NCBI RefSeq assembly: GCF_015773195.1
Contig: NZ_JADWYK010000002.1
Span: 434,001 to 498,000, forward strand
DNA length: 64,000 nt
Reading direction: 5' to 3'
DNA from: Hymenobacter guriensis
GTDB lineage: Bacteria; Bacteroidota; Bacteroidia; Cytophagales; Hymenobacteraceae
The notes beneath the pieces are model-generated. The model was given only the letters and a program-made list of their open reading frames with translations, did not search any database and was not told the origin of the DNA. Shown one piece after another: positions 17,715 to 27,258 of the stretch. Within the stretch, counting starts at the first letter, position 1, and every line of letters begins with the position of its first letter. Both the position numbers and the translations under genes were made by a program.

Positions 17715-18481
17715 GCCGACAGATTTTTGGTAAGGGCCCGCAGCTTGGCGTATTTAAGAAACACTCCCCAGGCCGATAAAGCGGCTATGCACAAGCCGGC
17801 GAAGCCATCCTGCCAGGCTCCCCGCAGCAGGTACAGGTGCCAGAACTTGCCAACCGGTTTCAGCGCTAGGTACCACCAAGCGGCGCTACGCCCTTTGCCG
17901 GCCAGCTCCTGCGCCCCAATGGTAGTAAAGCGGTTGAGTTGCTGCACATGGCTTTCAATGGTGGGGTAAGAATAATGCAGCAGGTCGCCGGCCAAAGGCA
18001 GCGGAGCGGGCTGGCCGGGTGTTAGCTCGTACCGCTCGTGCAGCAGCTGGCCCTGCCACTGGCCCAGGCGCCGGTCGTAAAGCCGCAGCTTTCGGTCGGG
18101 GTACCAGCCGCCGTGGCGCACCCAGTGGCCGCAGTAGTTGGTGAGGCGGGCCAGCGTGTAGCCAGCACCCTGCCAGCTGGCTTTGGCCTGGAGCAGGCTC
18201 TGCCGCAGCGCTGCCGTGAGTACTTCATCGGCATCCAGCTGCAGCACGTGCGGGTGCAGCGCCTGCGCCGTGGCAAAATTCTTCTGCTGCACGTAGCCCT
18301 CAAAAGCGTGCTGTACTACCCGGGCGCCCATTGCCTGGCAGATAGCCACCGTCTGGTCCGTCGAGAAACTATCGACTACCACTACCTCGTTGGCCACACC
18401 GCGCACTGCTTCCAGGCAGCGGGCAATGTTGGCTTCTTCGTTGAAGGTAATAATGACGACGGACAGGGGAACGGATGGCAT
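17711..18481 (-). CDS. Glycosyltransferase family 2 (WaaE/KdtX-like)
   Basis: 256 residues. The GT2 domain starts LSVVIITFNEEANIARCLEAV and has DSFSTDQT and the D-A-D metal motif (LQLDADEVL). A C-terminal membrane-associated helix region (KPVGKFWHLYLLRGAWQDG) matches the beta-1,4-glucosyltransferase-like family acting on LPS inner core. First gene of a three-gene overlapping operon. Confidence 0.88.
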   Translation of the reverse strand: MPSVPLSVVIITFNEEANIARCLEAVRGVANEVVVVDSFSTDQTVAICQAMGARVVQHAFEGYVQQKNFATAQALHPHVLQLDADEVLTAALRQSLLQAKASWQGAGYTLARLTNYCGHWVRHGGWYPDRKLRLYDRRLGQWQGQLLHERYELTPGQPAPLPLAGDLLHYSYPTIESHVQQLNRFTTIGAQELAGKGRSAAWWYLALKPVGKFWHLYLLRGAWQDGFAGLCIAALSAWGVFLKYAKLRALTKNLSA

Positions 18482-18502
18482 AGCGGGGCAAATATCCGCA
18501 TT

Positions 18503-18534
18503 TTGGCGGGCCGCACCACATTGGGTTACGTTTG
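18503..18534 (+). promoter_or_regulatory. Promoter for the T9SS lipoprotein gene
   Basis: TTG at 18503-18505, 21 bases, then TACGTTTG at 18527-18534, 55 bases before the start codon. Confidence 0.5.
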
Positions 18535-18588
18535 GCCGGTTGGCGCATTCACATAAGCATTCCTTGTCCTACCCATCTGCTTATCTCT

Positions 18589-19404
18589 ATGCGACTACCA
18601 GTTCTTTTATATCTGTCAACAGTTGCTTTGCTGAGCAGTTGCGACAATACCGCCCGCTTTGACGCCTTTCCAGTCCGCCATCCGCTAAATCTGACGCGCC
18701 TACTGGGCTCCAGAGCTACACTTATCAGCCCGCAGGATACGCTGGCGCTGCAAATTACCTTTGACCCTCATACAGGCCTGAACACGCTACGGCAAGGTGC
18801 TACCGATACCTTGTTGACAGCTGAAGTTTTTCGTTTCAGAGGACTTTACTACTTCGTCGAGAGCTTACGGGGCTCCAGCTGCTGGGTGCACGCAGTGCGC
18901 ATTGAGCACGGACAGGTGCAAGGCCTGAACACCGGTTATTGGCAAATGGATAGCTTGACCTCCCTGGTTAAGCAGAACGCTTGGCCCGACCTGATACGCT
19001 ACCACAGCGCGGCCCGCGACAGTTTCCGCCTGCGCTTTGACCGCCGCACGCTACGCAAGTTTTACGCCGGCCAGCCCGGCATTTTCCCCATATACCGGGT
19101 ACAACCGGAGAGTACGGCTCAACGGGCAGTGGTAACGCAGCCTCACACCGCCGCGCCCGACACTAGCATCAGCCTATATCCCAATCCCGCTTCCCGGCAC
19201 GCCACGCTGGATTTTGGCACTGCAGCTCACCGTGAGGTGCAGGTATATACCACCCAGGGCAGGCTGCTCAAGTCTTACTCCTCTGAAGCCAGCCGCTTTG
19301 TGCTGCCCGTATCGCAGCTACCCGCGGCAACTTATCTGGTATGTATTACCCCGATGAACTCATCCAAGCAGAGCCGTACATTTCGTTTGCTCGTGCAGCA
19401 TTAG
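18589..19404 (+). CDS. Lipoprotein-like protein with T9SS type A sorting domain
   Basis: 271 residues from the ATG at 18589. The N terminus MRLPVLLYLSTVALLSSC has a lipobox-like LSSC. The C-terminal 75 residues (SLYPNPASRHATLDF ... TYLVCI) form the type A sorting domain read by the T9SS translocon and PorU. The middle, about residues 30-190, is not recognised. A lipobox together with a T9SS domain is somewhat unusual, since PorU-processed cargo is normally led by a signal peptidase I signal. Function unknown. Confidence 0.8.
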   Translation: MRLPVLLYLSTVALLSSCDNTARFDAFPVRHPLNLTRLLGSRATLISPQDTLALQITFDPHTGLNTLRQGATDTLLTAEVFRFRGLYYFVESLRGSSCWVHAVRIEHGQVQGLNTGYWQMDSLTSLVKQNAWPDLIRYHSAARDSFRLRFDRRTLRKFYAGQPGIFPIYRVQPESTAQRAVVTQPHTAAPDTSISLYPNPASRHATLDFGTAAHREVQVYTTQGRLLKSYSSEASRFVLPVSQLPAATYLVCITPMNSSKQSRTFRLLVQH

Positions 19405-19440
19405 GTAGCAGCCTTGAGCTTATCGAAGCTGGAGGTTATC

Positions 19441-22044
19441 TTAAAACCGCGCCCCTACTACCACCGTGCGCTTGTACTCGCGCTTGTCGCCACCGATGGG
19501 CCGAAATAGTTCGATGTGCAACACGTACACGCCCACGCCGGCTTTACGGCCCTGGTCGGTGAGGCCGTCCCACTGCACGAAGCCGCTGGTAGCCAGCGTC
19601 TGGTTGCGCACCAGCTTGCGCACGGGGCGGCCCTGCGCGTCGTAAATGGTCACGCTGGCGGCGTAGCCGGTTTGGTCGAGGGTGTAGTTAAGAGTGGTAA
19701 AATCCTGCTGGCCATCAGCATCGGGCGTGAAGACTTCGGGCTCCAGGCTGAAGAGCTTGGTGCCGGTGGGGTCTTCCTGCAGCTGGGAGTTGCGGCGGCC
19801 CGGCGTAGCGTAGCCCACGCTGCCCGCTGCCGAGTGAAAGTTGCCGGCCTCGTTGCTGCCCGCCGCCCGAATCCGCTCCAGCGACACGCCGTTCACATCA
19901 TCCAAGATTGCCAAGTGTTGCTTGGCGCTGTATGGCACACGCTCCAGTGGGGCCCCGGTTCGGTCATACAGTGTTACAATCCCAGCGTCGTCGGGGAAAG
20001 TGGGCAGGTCGGCTAGCTCCAGGAAGGCAGCCGGCTCCGAGCTGGTCGGGTATTGAGCCTGCACCACATCGGGCCGCTCCGTGAGTGCCACCAGCTGGCC
20101 GGGAGCCAGCACGTACGCCTCACTGCTGATAGAAGCGGCATCCACGCTGCCATCGGGCTTTTCGTTGCCGATCTGCCAGCCCTGCAGGTTGATGTACTTG
20201 GCCGAGCGGTTGAGCAGCTCCACAAAATCGTAGCCGCCGGTGCGGGGGTTGAACAGGATTTCGTTGACGACTACATCCCCGCTTACAGCTACCGAAGGCA
20301 GCGCTACCGTAGCCGTGGCCGCCGCGCCGGTGGCATTGCCCACGCAGTCGGTGGCGCGCTGCACGCTCATGGTCACTGGCTGGCTGGGCTGCAGGGCCGT
20401 TCCCAGCGTCAGCTCCACCACCCGAAAATCGGGGCTGACGGCAGCTACCCGCGTAATGGTGTTGCCCGCAATGGTGTAAAGCGCGGAGTTGCTGGCGGCC
20501 ACACTGTCGAGCTTCTCGCTGAAATACAGCCTTACCGACGTAGCGCTTAGCGCCAACGCCCGTTGCAGGGCCGGGGGCCGGCTGTCGGTGTTGGCAGTGC
20601 GCACGGCATTGGCGCGGCCGGGTGTTCCGCCGCTGGGGTCGGTGCTGGCCGTCCAGTTTTCGATGCCGCCGCAGGGGTTAGCCGTATCTATCATTTCCAG
20701 CGCCCAGCCACCCTCTTTTTTTTCAGCATCCTTGTACCACGTATCCGAGTAGCGGATTTCGAACAGCGTCTGGCCGGCGGGAGCACGCAGCACCAGCTGG
20801 TCGCCGCCGTTGCTGAGGCTGGGAAAGTTGCTCACCCCGAAAACCTTGCCCGTGCCAGCAAACTGCTCGGCCCGCGTACTGCCGCACACCACGGCATATT
20901 CTCCGGGCAATAGCGTGGCCGTGGCCGGAAAAATGGCCGGGTTGCTATTGCTACCGGGCTTGAGCAGCCGGATGCCGCCCAGATTCAGAATGTTGGCCGT
21001 GGGGTTGTAGATTTCCAGGTACTCTGAGGCAGGCAGGCCAATCACCGGCGTTTCATCGGCCAGAATTTCGGTAATGAGCAGCTGGTTGACGCCGGGCGAA
21101 ATAGCAAAGCCGCTGTTGGTAAAGCTCAGGTTGAACGGCCCCGTCAGCACATTCCCGAACACATCGGCCACTGTACGGATGACCAGCGTATTGGCACCCG
21201 TGGGTAAATCGGCGGCCAGCGTGAGGTGCACTACGTTCTGGTTTTGCGCGTCGCGGGTGGCGCTGATGATGGCCGGGCCGCCGCTGAGCTGGTAGCTGCC
21301 CGCGGCCTGGGTTTCGCTCACGGCCTCATCAAATACCACATCCAGCTGGCGGGCAGCAGTGGGCATGGCCCGCACCAGGCCGGGCGCCTGCCGGTCCGTT
21401 ACTTTGAAATCATCAAACAGAAAGCTGCGGTTGTTGCTGGACGAGTACGTGACGATGACGCCCAAATAACTGCTTTGCAGGTAGGTGTTGTCTTCGCCAA
21501 TGCCTTCGAGCTGGTAGCTTTGGCCGGTGCCGGTGTAGTCCACTTCCAGGGTCCAGCCATCGGCCAGGGAGCGGGTCACGCGCACGCGGGCTAGGTTATT
21601 GGTGGTGGAGCTCAGGCTTTGGTCGCGGCCATTTACCACGTACACGGGGCTGCCGGTGGCATCTTTGCGGAACAGACTTACCTCGTCGGGGGTGCCGCCC
21701 AGGCGCACGAAGTAGCCGCGGTTACCGGCGCCTTTCAGATCAGCCTGCTCCGAGAGCAGCCACACATCGGCGTAGTTGCCGGAGCTGGTGGCCAGCTTCA
21801 GATTTGCGTAGAACTCCCAGGTAGCGCCATTTGCGGCGGTGCTGGCCGTAGCCAGCTGCTGCACGGTGCCGGTGGTGGCGGGGCCGTTGGTCTGGAGCTG
21901 GAGCTGCGCGTTTATCTCGAAGCCAGCCGCGTCGCCCGTCCAGGCGGGGTTTTGGGTGAAGTTGCCGTCGGCGAAGGTTTCGGTGAGCTGAGCAGCGGCA
22001 GGCAGCGCCAGAAGTGCAAGCAGGCAACAGATAAAGATGCGCAC
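19441..22044 (-). CDS. Secreted lamin-tail-domain protein with FlgD-like C terminus
   Basis: 867 residues with signal peptide MRIFICCLLALLALPAAAQ. Order: N-terminal lectin/laminin-G-like region (about 20-215), a Big-5-like Ig segment (RQAPGLVRAMPTAARQLDVVFDEAV), a lamin-tail domain (about 315-480, LLITEILADETPV...SEYLEIYNP), another Ig-like segment, a second lamin-tail domain (about 600-740, VVNEILFNPRTGGYDFVELLN), and a FlgD-like C-terminal domain (EVFTPDADGQQDFTTLNY ... GVGVYVLHIELF). Such proteins are secreted, often by T9SS. The biochemical role is unknown; lamin-tail domains often accompany nucleases, but no nuclease domain is seen. Confidence 0.85.
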   Translation of the reverse strand: MRIFICCLLALLALPAAAQLTETFADGNFTQNPAWTGDAAGFEINAQLQLQTNGPATTGTVQQLATASTAANGATWEFYANLKLATSSGNYADVWLLSEQADLKGAGNRGYFVRLGGTPDEVSLFRKDATGSPVYVVNGRDQSLSSTTNNLARVRVTRSLADGWTLEVDYTGTGQSYQLEGIGEDNTYLQSSYLGVIVTYSSSNNRSFLFDDFKVTDRQAPGLVRAMPTAARQLDVVFDEAVSETQAAGSYQLSGGPAIISATRDAQNQNVVHLTLAADLPTGANTLVIRTVADVFGNVLTGPFNLSFTNSGFAISPGVNQLLITEILADETPVIGLPASEYLEIYNPTANILNLGGIRLLKPGSNSNPAIFPATATLLPGEYAVVCGSTRAEQFAGTGKVFGVSNFPSLSNGGDQLVLRAPAGQTLFEIRYSDTWYKDAEKKEGGWALEMIDTANPCGGIENWTASTDPSGGTPGRANAVRTANTDSRPPALQRALALSATSVRLYFSEKLDSVAASNSALYTIAGNTITRVAAVSPDFRVVELTLGTALQPSQPVTMSVQRATDCVGNATGAAATATVALPSVAVSGDVVVNEILFNPRTGGYDFVELLNRSAKYINLQGWQIGNEKPDGSVDAASISSEAYVLAPGQLVALTERPDVVQAQYPTSSEPAAFLELADLPTFPDDAGIVTLYDRTGAPLERVPYSAKQHLAILDDVNGVSLERIRAAGSNEAGNFHSAAGSVGYATPGRRNSQLQEDPTGTKLFSLEPEVFTPDADGQQDFTTLNYTLDQTGYAASVTIYDAQGRPVRKLVRNQTLATSGFVQWDGLTDQGRKAGVGVYVLHIELFRPIGGDKREYKRTVVVGARF

Positions 22045-22160
22045 GGGACGGCAGTTAAGGGTAGCGGATGCGTCGTTAGAAATCGGAAACGGGAGAAATA
22101 TACCGAGAAATCAATCCTGATGCTAGTGTACATTTACGCCCGACAAACCTTGTAACTCTT

Positions 22161-23156
22161 ATGAAAGTAGCTGTCGTTGGTGCCACCGGCCTGGTCGGGG
22201 GTGAAATGCTGAAAGTGCTGGCAGAGCGCCAGTTCCCCGTCACGGAATTGATTCCGGTGGCTTCCGAAAAATCGGTGGGCCAGGAAATTGAGTTTCTGGG
22301 CAAGAAATACAAGGTGGTAAGCATGGACGACGCCATTGCGGCCCGGCCGGCCGTAGCCATTTTCTCGGCCGGCGGCTCCACTTCCAAGGAGCACGCTCCG
22401 CGCTTTGCGGCCGTGGGCACCGTGGTTATCGACAACTCCTCGGCCTGGCGCATGGACCCTACCAAAAAGCTGGTGGTGCCCGAAATCAACGCCAAGGACC
22501 TCACGTCCGAAGATAAAATCATTGCCAACCCCAACTGCTCCACCATTCAAATGGTGGTGGCCCTCAACAAGCTGCACGACACCTACAAAGTGCAGCGTAT
22601 TGTGGTAAGCACCTACCAGAGCGTAACGGGCACCGGCAAAAAAGCCGTGGATCAGCTTATGGAAGAGCGCGCCGGCCAGACGGCCAGCAACCCCGCCTAC
22701 CCTCACCGCATCGACCTGAACGTGCTACCCCACATCGACGTGTTCGAGGAAAACGGCTACACCAAGGAGGAAATGAAGATGGTGAAGGAAACCAAGAAAA
22801 TCCTCGGCGACGACAACATTCGGGTGACGGCTACCACGGTGCGCATTCCCGTCATGGGCGGCCACTCGGAGTCGGTGAACGTGGAGTTTGAGCGGGAATT
22901 TGAGTTGGAAGACGTGGTGCGCATCCTGCGCGAAACCGAAGGCGTGGAAGTGGTAGACGACGTGAAAAACAACGTGTACCCCATGCCCAAGGATGCCCAC
23001 GGCAAGGACGCCGTGCTGGTGGGCCGCCTGCGCCGCGACGAAACCCAGCCCCGTACCCTCAACATGTGGGTGGTAGCCGATAACCTGCGCAAAGGCGCCG
23101 CCACCAATGCCGTGCAGATTGCTGAAAAGATGCAGGCTATGGGGCTGCTGGGGTAG
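22161..23156 (+). CDS. asd: Aspartate-semialdehyde dehydrogenase
   Basis: Reduces aspartyl phosphate to aspartate semialdehyde in the lysine/threonine/methionine pathway. 331 residues. NADP site VAVVGATGLVGGEMLKVL, catalytic cysteine C126 in NPNCSTIQ, and the substrate-site segment VRIPVMGGHSESV are present. The metX/metY genes of the downstream methionine branch lie about 18 kb away. Ends before a hairpin with a T run. Confidence 0.97.
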   Translation: MKVAVVGATGLVGGEMLKVLAERQFPVTELIPVASEKSVGQEIEFLGKKYKVVSMDDAIAARPAVAIFSAGGSTSKEHAPRFAAVGTVVIDNSSAWRMDPTKKLVVPEINAKDLTSEDKIIANPNCSTIQMVVALNKLHDTYKVQRIVVSTYQSVTGTGKKAVDQLMEERAGQTASNPAYPHRIDLNVLPHIDVFEENGYTKEEMKMVKETKKILGDDNIRVTATTVRIPVMGGHSESVNVEFEREFELEDVVRILRETEGVEVVDDVKNNVYPMPKDAHGKDAVLVGRLRRDETQPRTLNMWVVADNLRKGAATNAVQIAEKMQAMGLLG

Positions 23157-23180
23157 AAATTACCGGGCTCGGCTTTACAG

Positions 23181-23210
23181 GCCCTGGGGCAGTTGCTCCG
23201 GGGCTTTTTT
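23181..23210 (+). terminator. Terminator of asd
   Basis: Seven-base stem 23181-23187 with 23198-23204 (one T-G pair), followed by TTTTTT. Confidence 0.75.
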
Positions 23211-23239
23211 GTGTCTTTGTGCCAATTCCGGCATCTTTG
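23209..23239 (+). promoter_or_regulatory. Promoter for the TonB-domain gene
   Basis: TTG at 23209-23211, 20 bases, then CATCTTTG at 23232-23239, one base off TAnnTTTG. Overlaps the asd terminator's T run. Confidence 0.45.
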
Positions 23240-23270
23240 CTGGCCTTATCACCTCACTCTCTATTCTGTA

Positions 23271-23891
23271 ATGTATTATTTTCGTTGGCTGGTTTTTGTA
23301 GCCTTATGCAGCGCCGCAACTGTCCAGGCGCAAACCACCGATAAGCCCGCTCATTTGCCCTTCTACACCTATGTGGAGCAAATGCCTATATTCCCAGGAG
23401 GGCAAGCGGGGCTGCTTGAAACACTTGGCCAGACCATATACTATCCCACGGCCGCCCTGGAGCAGGGCATCGAAGGCCAGGTATTTGTGCAGTTTATAGT
23501 AGGCACTTCAGGCAGCGTTGAGGACGTGAAGGTGAGCAAAGGCACGCATCCGCTGCTGGATGCCGAAGCTGTGCGAGCCGTAGAAAAGCTACCCGCGTTT
23601 ACGCCCGGTCGTCAGGTAGGCAAACCAGTGCCGGTATCCTTTACTTTACCTATCAAATTCCGGCTGCCCCCAAACGTGAAGGAAATACTGGCAGCCCGCG
23701 CCGCTGGCACCGATACCAAAACGGAGTTAGCCCGTTTCAGCGGGGGACCTGAGGCGCTAAGGGCTTATCTGAGTAACCTTCCTCTCCCGACGGGCTACAA
23801 CGCGCTACCCAACTCGGTTCGTCCGCCCCGGGTATTTGTGTCATTCGAGGTGGATAGCACCGGCGCTATTTCGAAAATAGAAGCTGTGTAG
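23271..23891 (+). pseudogene. TonB-C-domain protein, 5' part ending at an in-frame TAG
   Basis: 206 residues with signal peptide MYYFRWLVFVALCSAATVQAQ. The first TonB C-terminal domain (about residues 35-135) is complete: FPGGQAGLLETLGQTIYYP, GQVFVQFIVGTSGSVEDVKV, LDAEAVRAVEKLPAFTPG, GKPVPVSF. A second domain begins (RPPRVFVSFEVDSTGAISKIEAV) and is cut by TAG at 23889-23891. The same frame then runs open to 24380 and completes the domain, so this is one gene with a single nonsense codon. Such soluble TonB-C proteins in Bacteroidota are thought to work in the periplasm; the function is unknown. Confidence 0.75.
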
Positions 23892-24380
23892 CAGCCCGCT
23901 GAAGTCCGCCGTCGCCAGCGCTCTGCCATACCCGCTCCCGATGCAGCGCTGCTCGCCGCTGCTGTGGCCCGCGTCAGCGCTATGCCGGCCTGGGAGCCAG
24001 CTATGCTTTATGGTAAGCATGTCAGCACGCAACACACCGTGCCGGTTACTTTCGGCCCGGCGGGCCCGGCACTTTCGTATGCCGACCAGCTACCGGTTTT
24101 TCCGCTACCGGGCGATGTACTGAGCTTTACCGGCCGTCGGATCCGCTACCCGATAGCGGCCTTGCATAACAAGACGCAAGGGACCGTACTGGTGTATTAC
24201 GAGGTAGCCGAGGATGGCCGCCTGGAAAATTCAGAAATCATCCGCTCCGTGTCGCCGGAAATTGATGCGGAAGCGCTACGGGTGTTTCGCACCGACTTCC
24301 CCACCTATAAGCCAGCCCAGCACCAGGGTAAGCCGGTCCGGGTATTCTTCATCATACCACTCACATTTAAGATAATGTAA
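23892..24380 (+). pseudogene. TonB-C-domain protein, 3' part after the in-frame TAG
   Basis: Same frame as the preceding piece. Directly after the TAG come the residues that finish TonB-C domain two (DAALLAAAVARVSAMPAWEPAM, GKHVSTQHTVPVTF), then a complete third domain (LPVFPLPGDVLSFTGRRIRYP, GTVLVYYEVAEDGRLENSEI, IDAEALRVFRTDFPTYKPAQ, GKPVRVFFIIPLTF). There is no signal peptide or good start; a GTG at 23964 lies inside domain two. Read through the TAG, the full protein would be 369 residues with three TonB-C domains. Confidence 0.75.
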
Positions 24381-24437
24381 CCTGCCTGGGGTTTCATGGG
24401 AGCTGGAGTCTGAACAGAGTAGGATCGGTAAGCGCGC

Positions 24438-25196
24438 CTACTGCCCAAACACCAACCCCGCAAAATCCACCACGGCGCGGCGCGTCAGCTCCGGCTCCTC
24501 GAAGTAGCCGAGGTGGCCAACGTTGTCCAGGAGCAGCGCATGGCTTTGGGCCGGCAACGCCAGTTGGGGCAGCAGGCTTTCTACCGGCACGGCCACGTCG
24601 TCTTTACCGGCAATAAACAGCACCGGAAACGTAGCTTCCTTGAGTACATTGGTGCGGTCGGGGCGGGTTTTCATGGCTTCCAGGGCACCCAGCACCGTGG
24701 TTTCGGGGGTGGCGCGGCCGATATCCTCCAGCAGCTGACGCTGCTCCAGCATTCGCTCCCGGTTGGCCGGCGCAAACAGGGGCCGGATAAACGACTCCAT
24801 AAACTTATCTACCCCGTGCCGGCGCACAAAGTCCATGTTTTTGTCGCGGTTTGCTTTCTTTTCGTCGGTATCCGGCAGAGCAGTGGAGTGAAATAGTACG
24901 AGGCCCGCTACCATACCGGGGTAGCGCTCCGCGAAGGCCAACGCCACGTAGCCACCCATGCTGTGGCACACCAGCAGCGCCTTTTCTACCTGCTTTTGCC
25001 GCAGCTGATCGGCTACGTAGCGGGCCTGCGCTTCCAATGAGTAGTCCCGGATGGCGTGTACGTTGGTGCCGTGCCCGGGCAGATTAAGCGTGAGTAAGCG
25101 GTAGTGAGTCGGAACGCCGCGTGTGAAGTCCGTCCAGATTTCACGGGATTCGGCGAAGCCGTGCAGAAATACAATAACCGGATGCGAAGAAGGCAT
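24438..25196 (-). CDS. Alpha/beta hydrolase
   Basis: 252 residues from the ATG at 25196 (MPSSHPVIVFLHGFAESREIW). Oxyanion-hole HGF, nucleophile elbow CHSMGG, acid segment AGKDDVAVPVE and catalytic histidine in LDNVGHLGYFEEP are all visible, so an active serine hydrolase is expected. The frame is open to 25313, but the extra residues are basic and unlike the family. Cytosolic. Substrate unknown; the pattern resembles small carboxylesterases/MenH-like hydrolases. Confidence 0.88.
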   Translation of the reverse strand: MPSSHPVIVFLHGFAESREIWTDFTRGVPTHYRLLTLNLPGHGTNVHAIRDYSLEAQARYVADQLRQKQVEKALLVCHSMGGYVALAFAERYPGMVAGLVLFHSTALPDTDEKKANRDKNMDFVRRHGVDKFMESFIRPLFAPANRERMLEQRQLLEDIGRATPETTVLGALEAMKTRPDRTNVLKEATFPVLFIAGKDDVAVPVESLLPQLALPAQSHALLLDNVGHLGYFEEPELTRRAVVDFAGLVFGQ

Positions 25197-25319
25197 AGGC
25201 AGGGGCCGCGCCGGGCGTAATTCAGTTTCAGGCCCCGGCCGCCGCCAAATATAGAAGGCAAAACAGCAGGCCCGGCCACGCATAGTAGCCGGGCCTACCA
25301 ATAAAGAGGGCATAAGCTC

Positions 25320-27014
25320 CTAATGCCGGTTGATTTTTAGTACCTGTTGCTCGTTGCCCTGGCGCACGGTAAGGTAGTATACCCCGGCCCGTAGCGCGGC
25401 AGCTTCCGGTACGCTCAGCTCCATAGCTTCCCCGCTGGCAGCGGTAGTCTGGCGCGTTGCCACGGTGCGGCCCAGCATATCCTGCACGGAAACCGTGAGG
25501 CCGCCTGCCCGCTGCCCAACGAGTGTAAGTGTAAGCATCTGCTCAAACGGATTCGGAAAGGCTACTGCCCGTAGTGTGCCCCCCGCAATGGCCGGGGTTA
25601 CTCTGGCCACCTCGGAATAGCTTACGGCGCCGGAGAAGTCGGTTTGCCTGAGGCGGTAGTAGATGGGATTCTGGCCCAGCGACCGGGCGCCGGTATCGGT
25701 GTAGCTATAGCGGCTTTCGGCCGTAGAGCTGCCTGCAGCCTTGCGGGCCCCGATTACCTGAAACTGCTTGCCATCCAGGCTGCGCTCAATGCTGTATTCC
25801 TTGCTGTTGCTTTCAGAGGCTGTAACCCAGAGCAGCTGTGCACCGGCATCGGTCCAGGTGGCGGCGAACTTGGTAAGCTCTACCGGCAAAAACTGGCTTA
25901 CCGTTACAGTAACTCCCTGCGCATTGGTGCAACTTCCGGATGAGCTTACTATAGTGTAAGTGGTGGTAGTAGCCGGAGCTACCGCCAGGCTGGCAGTAGT
26001 GCCAATTACCGGGCCGGTCATGCCACCGGTATGCCAGGTATAGTCGGCGTTGGTCAGGTTGGAGGTAGCCGTTAGCGTGATGCTCTGATTGGGGGTGATG
26101 GTACTCGCCGTGGGCGAAACAGCCAGCGTTTGGCCCGCCGTCGTCACCAAGGCATCCGCCGACGTAGTGCAGCCGGTCGGATTGGTGCAAGTCACCCGGT
26201 AGGTTGTCGACACGCTGGGGTTCCTAGTCAGAGTTGGACTGGTTGCGCCCGAAATTTGGGTAGCCGTGCTGCCGCTTACCGTGTACCACTTATACGTCCC
26301 ACCAGTTAGGTTGGAAGTTGCCGTCATTGTAACGGATGTTCCCGGGCAGATCGTGGTGGGCGTGGGCGAAACGCTGAGCGTAGGCACTGTGATGGTAATG
26401 GACTGCGTAGCTGAGGTGCAGCCAGCAGAGGTACTGGCAGTTACTGTATACGTAGTGGTGACGGTGGGCGACACCGTCAGTGTACCAGCAGTAGTTACTG
26501 TGGTCATTCCCGGCGCCGACCAGGTATAAGAAGACGAAGAAGCCCCGGTAGCCGTCAGGGTTGTCGAGTTGCCGGAGCAGATAGTGGTGATGTTGTTGGT
26601 TGCTGAAACCTTAAGGGATGGATTGATGACCACTTTCACGCTTGACGTTTTGCTGGGGCAGGTAGCGCCGTTTTGCCCTTGCGTAACAGTGCTGGTTAGT
26701 GTGTAGGTGGTTTGTACTGTCGGATTAATAGTCAGTGTGCTGGTGGGAATACCGCCACTGACTGTAACTGTAGGTGAAAGCGTTTGAACTGGTACAGCAC
26801 TCCACGTCAGTACAGCCCCCACGGTCGTGGAAGTACCCTGTAGCTGAAACGCCGAGCCTGTAGGGCAGGTAACCACGGTAGTAGAGCTGCCGTTGGTTCC
26901 CGTGGCGCTTCCGCCCGGGTACGTAATAATGGCTTTGTTGTCGCAGCCATTCTGACTGTGTGCCAGAAAAGGCAGCAGGATGAGGCTGAAAAGCAGAAAG
27001 TAGGTGTGTTTCAT
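25320..27014 (-). CDS. Secreted repeat protein with T9SS type A sorting domain
   Basis: 564 residues with signal peptide MKHTYFLLFSLILLPFLAHSQ. The body (about 30-390) is made of Thr/Ser-rich Ig-like repeats of roughly 80 residues with recurring phrases such as TTTYTVTAS, TICSGNSTTLTATGA and TICPGTSVTMTATS. Then comes the conserved FLPVELTKFAATW block with a fibronectin-like segment, and the type A sorting domain from about residue 490 (AFPNPFEQMLTLTLV ... GVYYLTVRQGNEQQVLKI). A cell-surface or secreted adhesin-like protein; ligand unknown. Confidence 0.88.
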   Translation of the reverse strand: MKHTYFLLFSLILLPFLAHSQNGCDNKAIITYPGGSATGTNGSSTTVVTCPTGSAFQLQGTSTTVGAVLTWSAVPVQTLSPTVTVSGGIPTSTLTINPTVQTTYTLTSTVTQGQNGATCPSKTSSVKVVINPSLKVSATNNITTICSGNSTTLTATGASSSSYTWSAPGMTTVTTAGTLTVSPTVTTTYTVTASTSAGCTSATQSITITVPTLSVSPTPTTICPGTSVTMTATSNLTGGTYKWYTVSGSTATQISGATSPTLTRNPSVSTTYRVTCTNPTGCTTSADALVTTAGQTLAVSPTASTITPNQSITLTATSNLTNADYTWHTGGMTGPVIGTTASLAVAPATTTTYTIVSSSGSCTNAQGVTVTVSQFLPVELTKFAATWTDAGAQLLWVTASESNSKEYSIERSLDGKQFQVIGARKAAGSSTAESRYSYTDTGARSLGQNPIYYRLRQTDFSGAVSYSEVARVTPAIAGGTLRAVAFPNPFEQMLTLTLVGQRAGGLTVSVQDMLGRTVATRQTTAASGEAMELSVPEAAALRAGVYYLTVRQGNEQQVLKINRH

Positions 27015-27192
27015 AACTCGGTAGCGGTTGAGGGTGGACAAATGCAATTCCCTTGCTACCAAATGTATATAGTAAATACATTATTGCATAATATCAATTA
27101 TTAATTTAAATAAAATACTTTAATAACTCATATAAGCTCAAATTAGTACCATATCTCCCATCACGTAAAAATCTTAAATCATAATACAATAC
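27015..27192. other. AT-rich gap without a recognised gene
   Basis: A strongly AT-rich stretch (runs of TAAATA/ATATAA between 27063 and 27190) separates the T9SS cargo gene from the yceI terminator. It probably carries the cargo gene's promoter, but I could not assign a convincing -33/-7 pair. Confidence 0.4.
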
Positions 27193-27240
27193 ACCAACAA
27201 AAAAGCTGCTCCCATATTAGGGAGCAGCTTTTTTGTTGGT
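27193..27240 (-). terminator. Terminator of the YceI gene, 21-bp perfect stem
   Basis: Arms 27193-27213 and 27220-27240 are perfect reverse complements around a six-base loop, with T runs on both strands. It lies 19 bases after the YceI stop. Confidence 0.85.
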
Positions 27241-27258
27241 ATCCAAGTCAGAACCGTA

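Noticed and set aside
25320..27014. Repeats in the T9SS cargo gene as a CRISPR-like or DNA-level array
   Set aside because: The periodicity is at protein level (Ig-like modules of ~80 residues) and the DNA copies are diverged.
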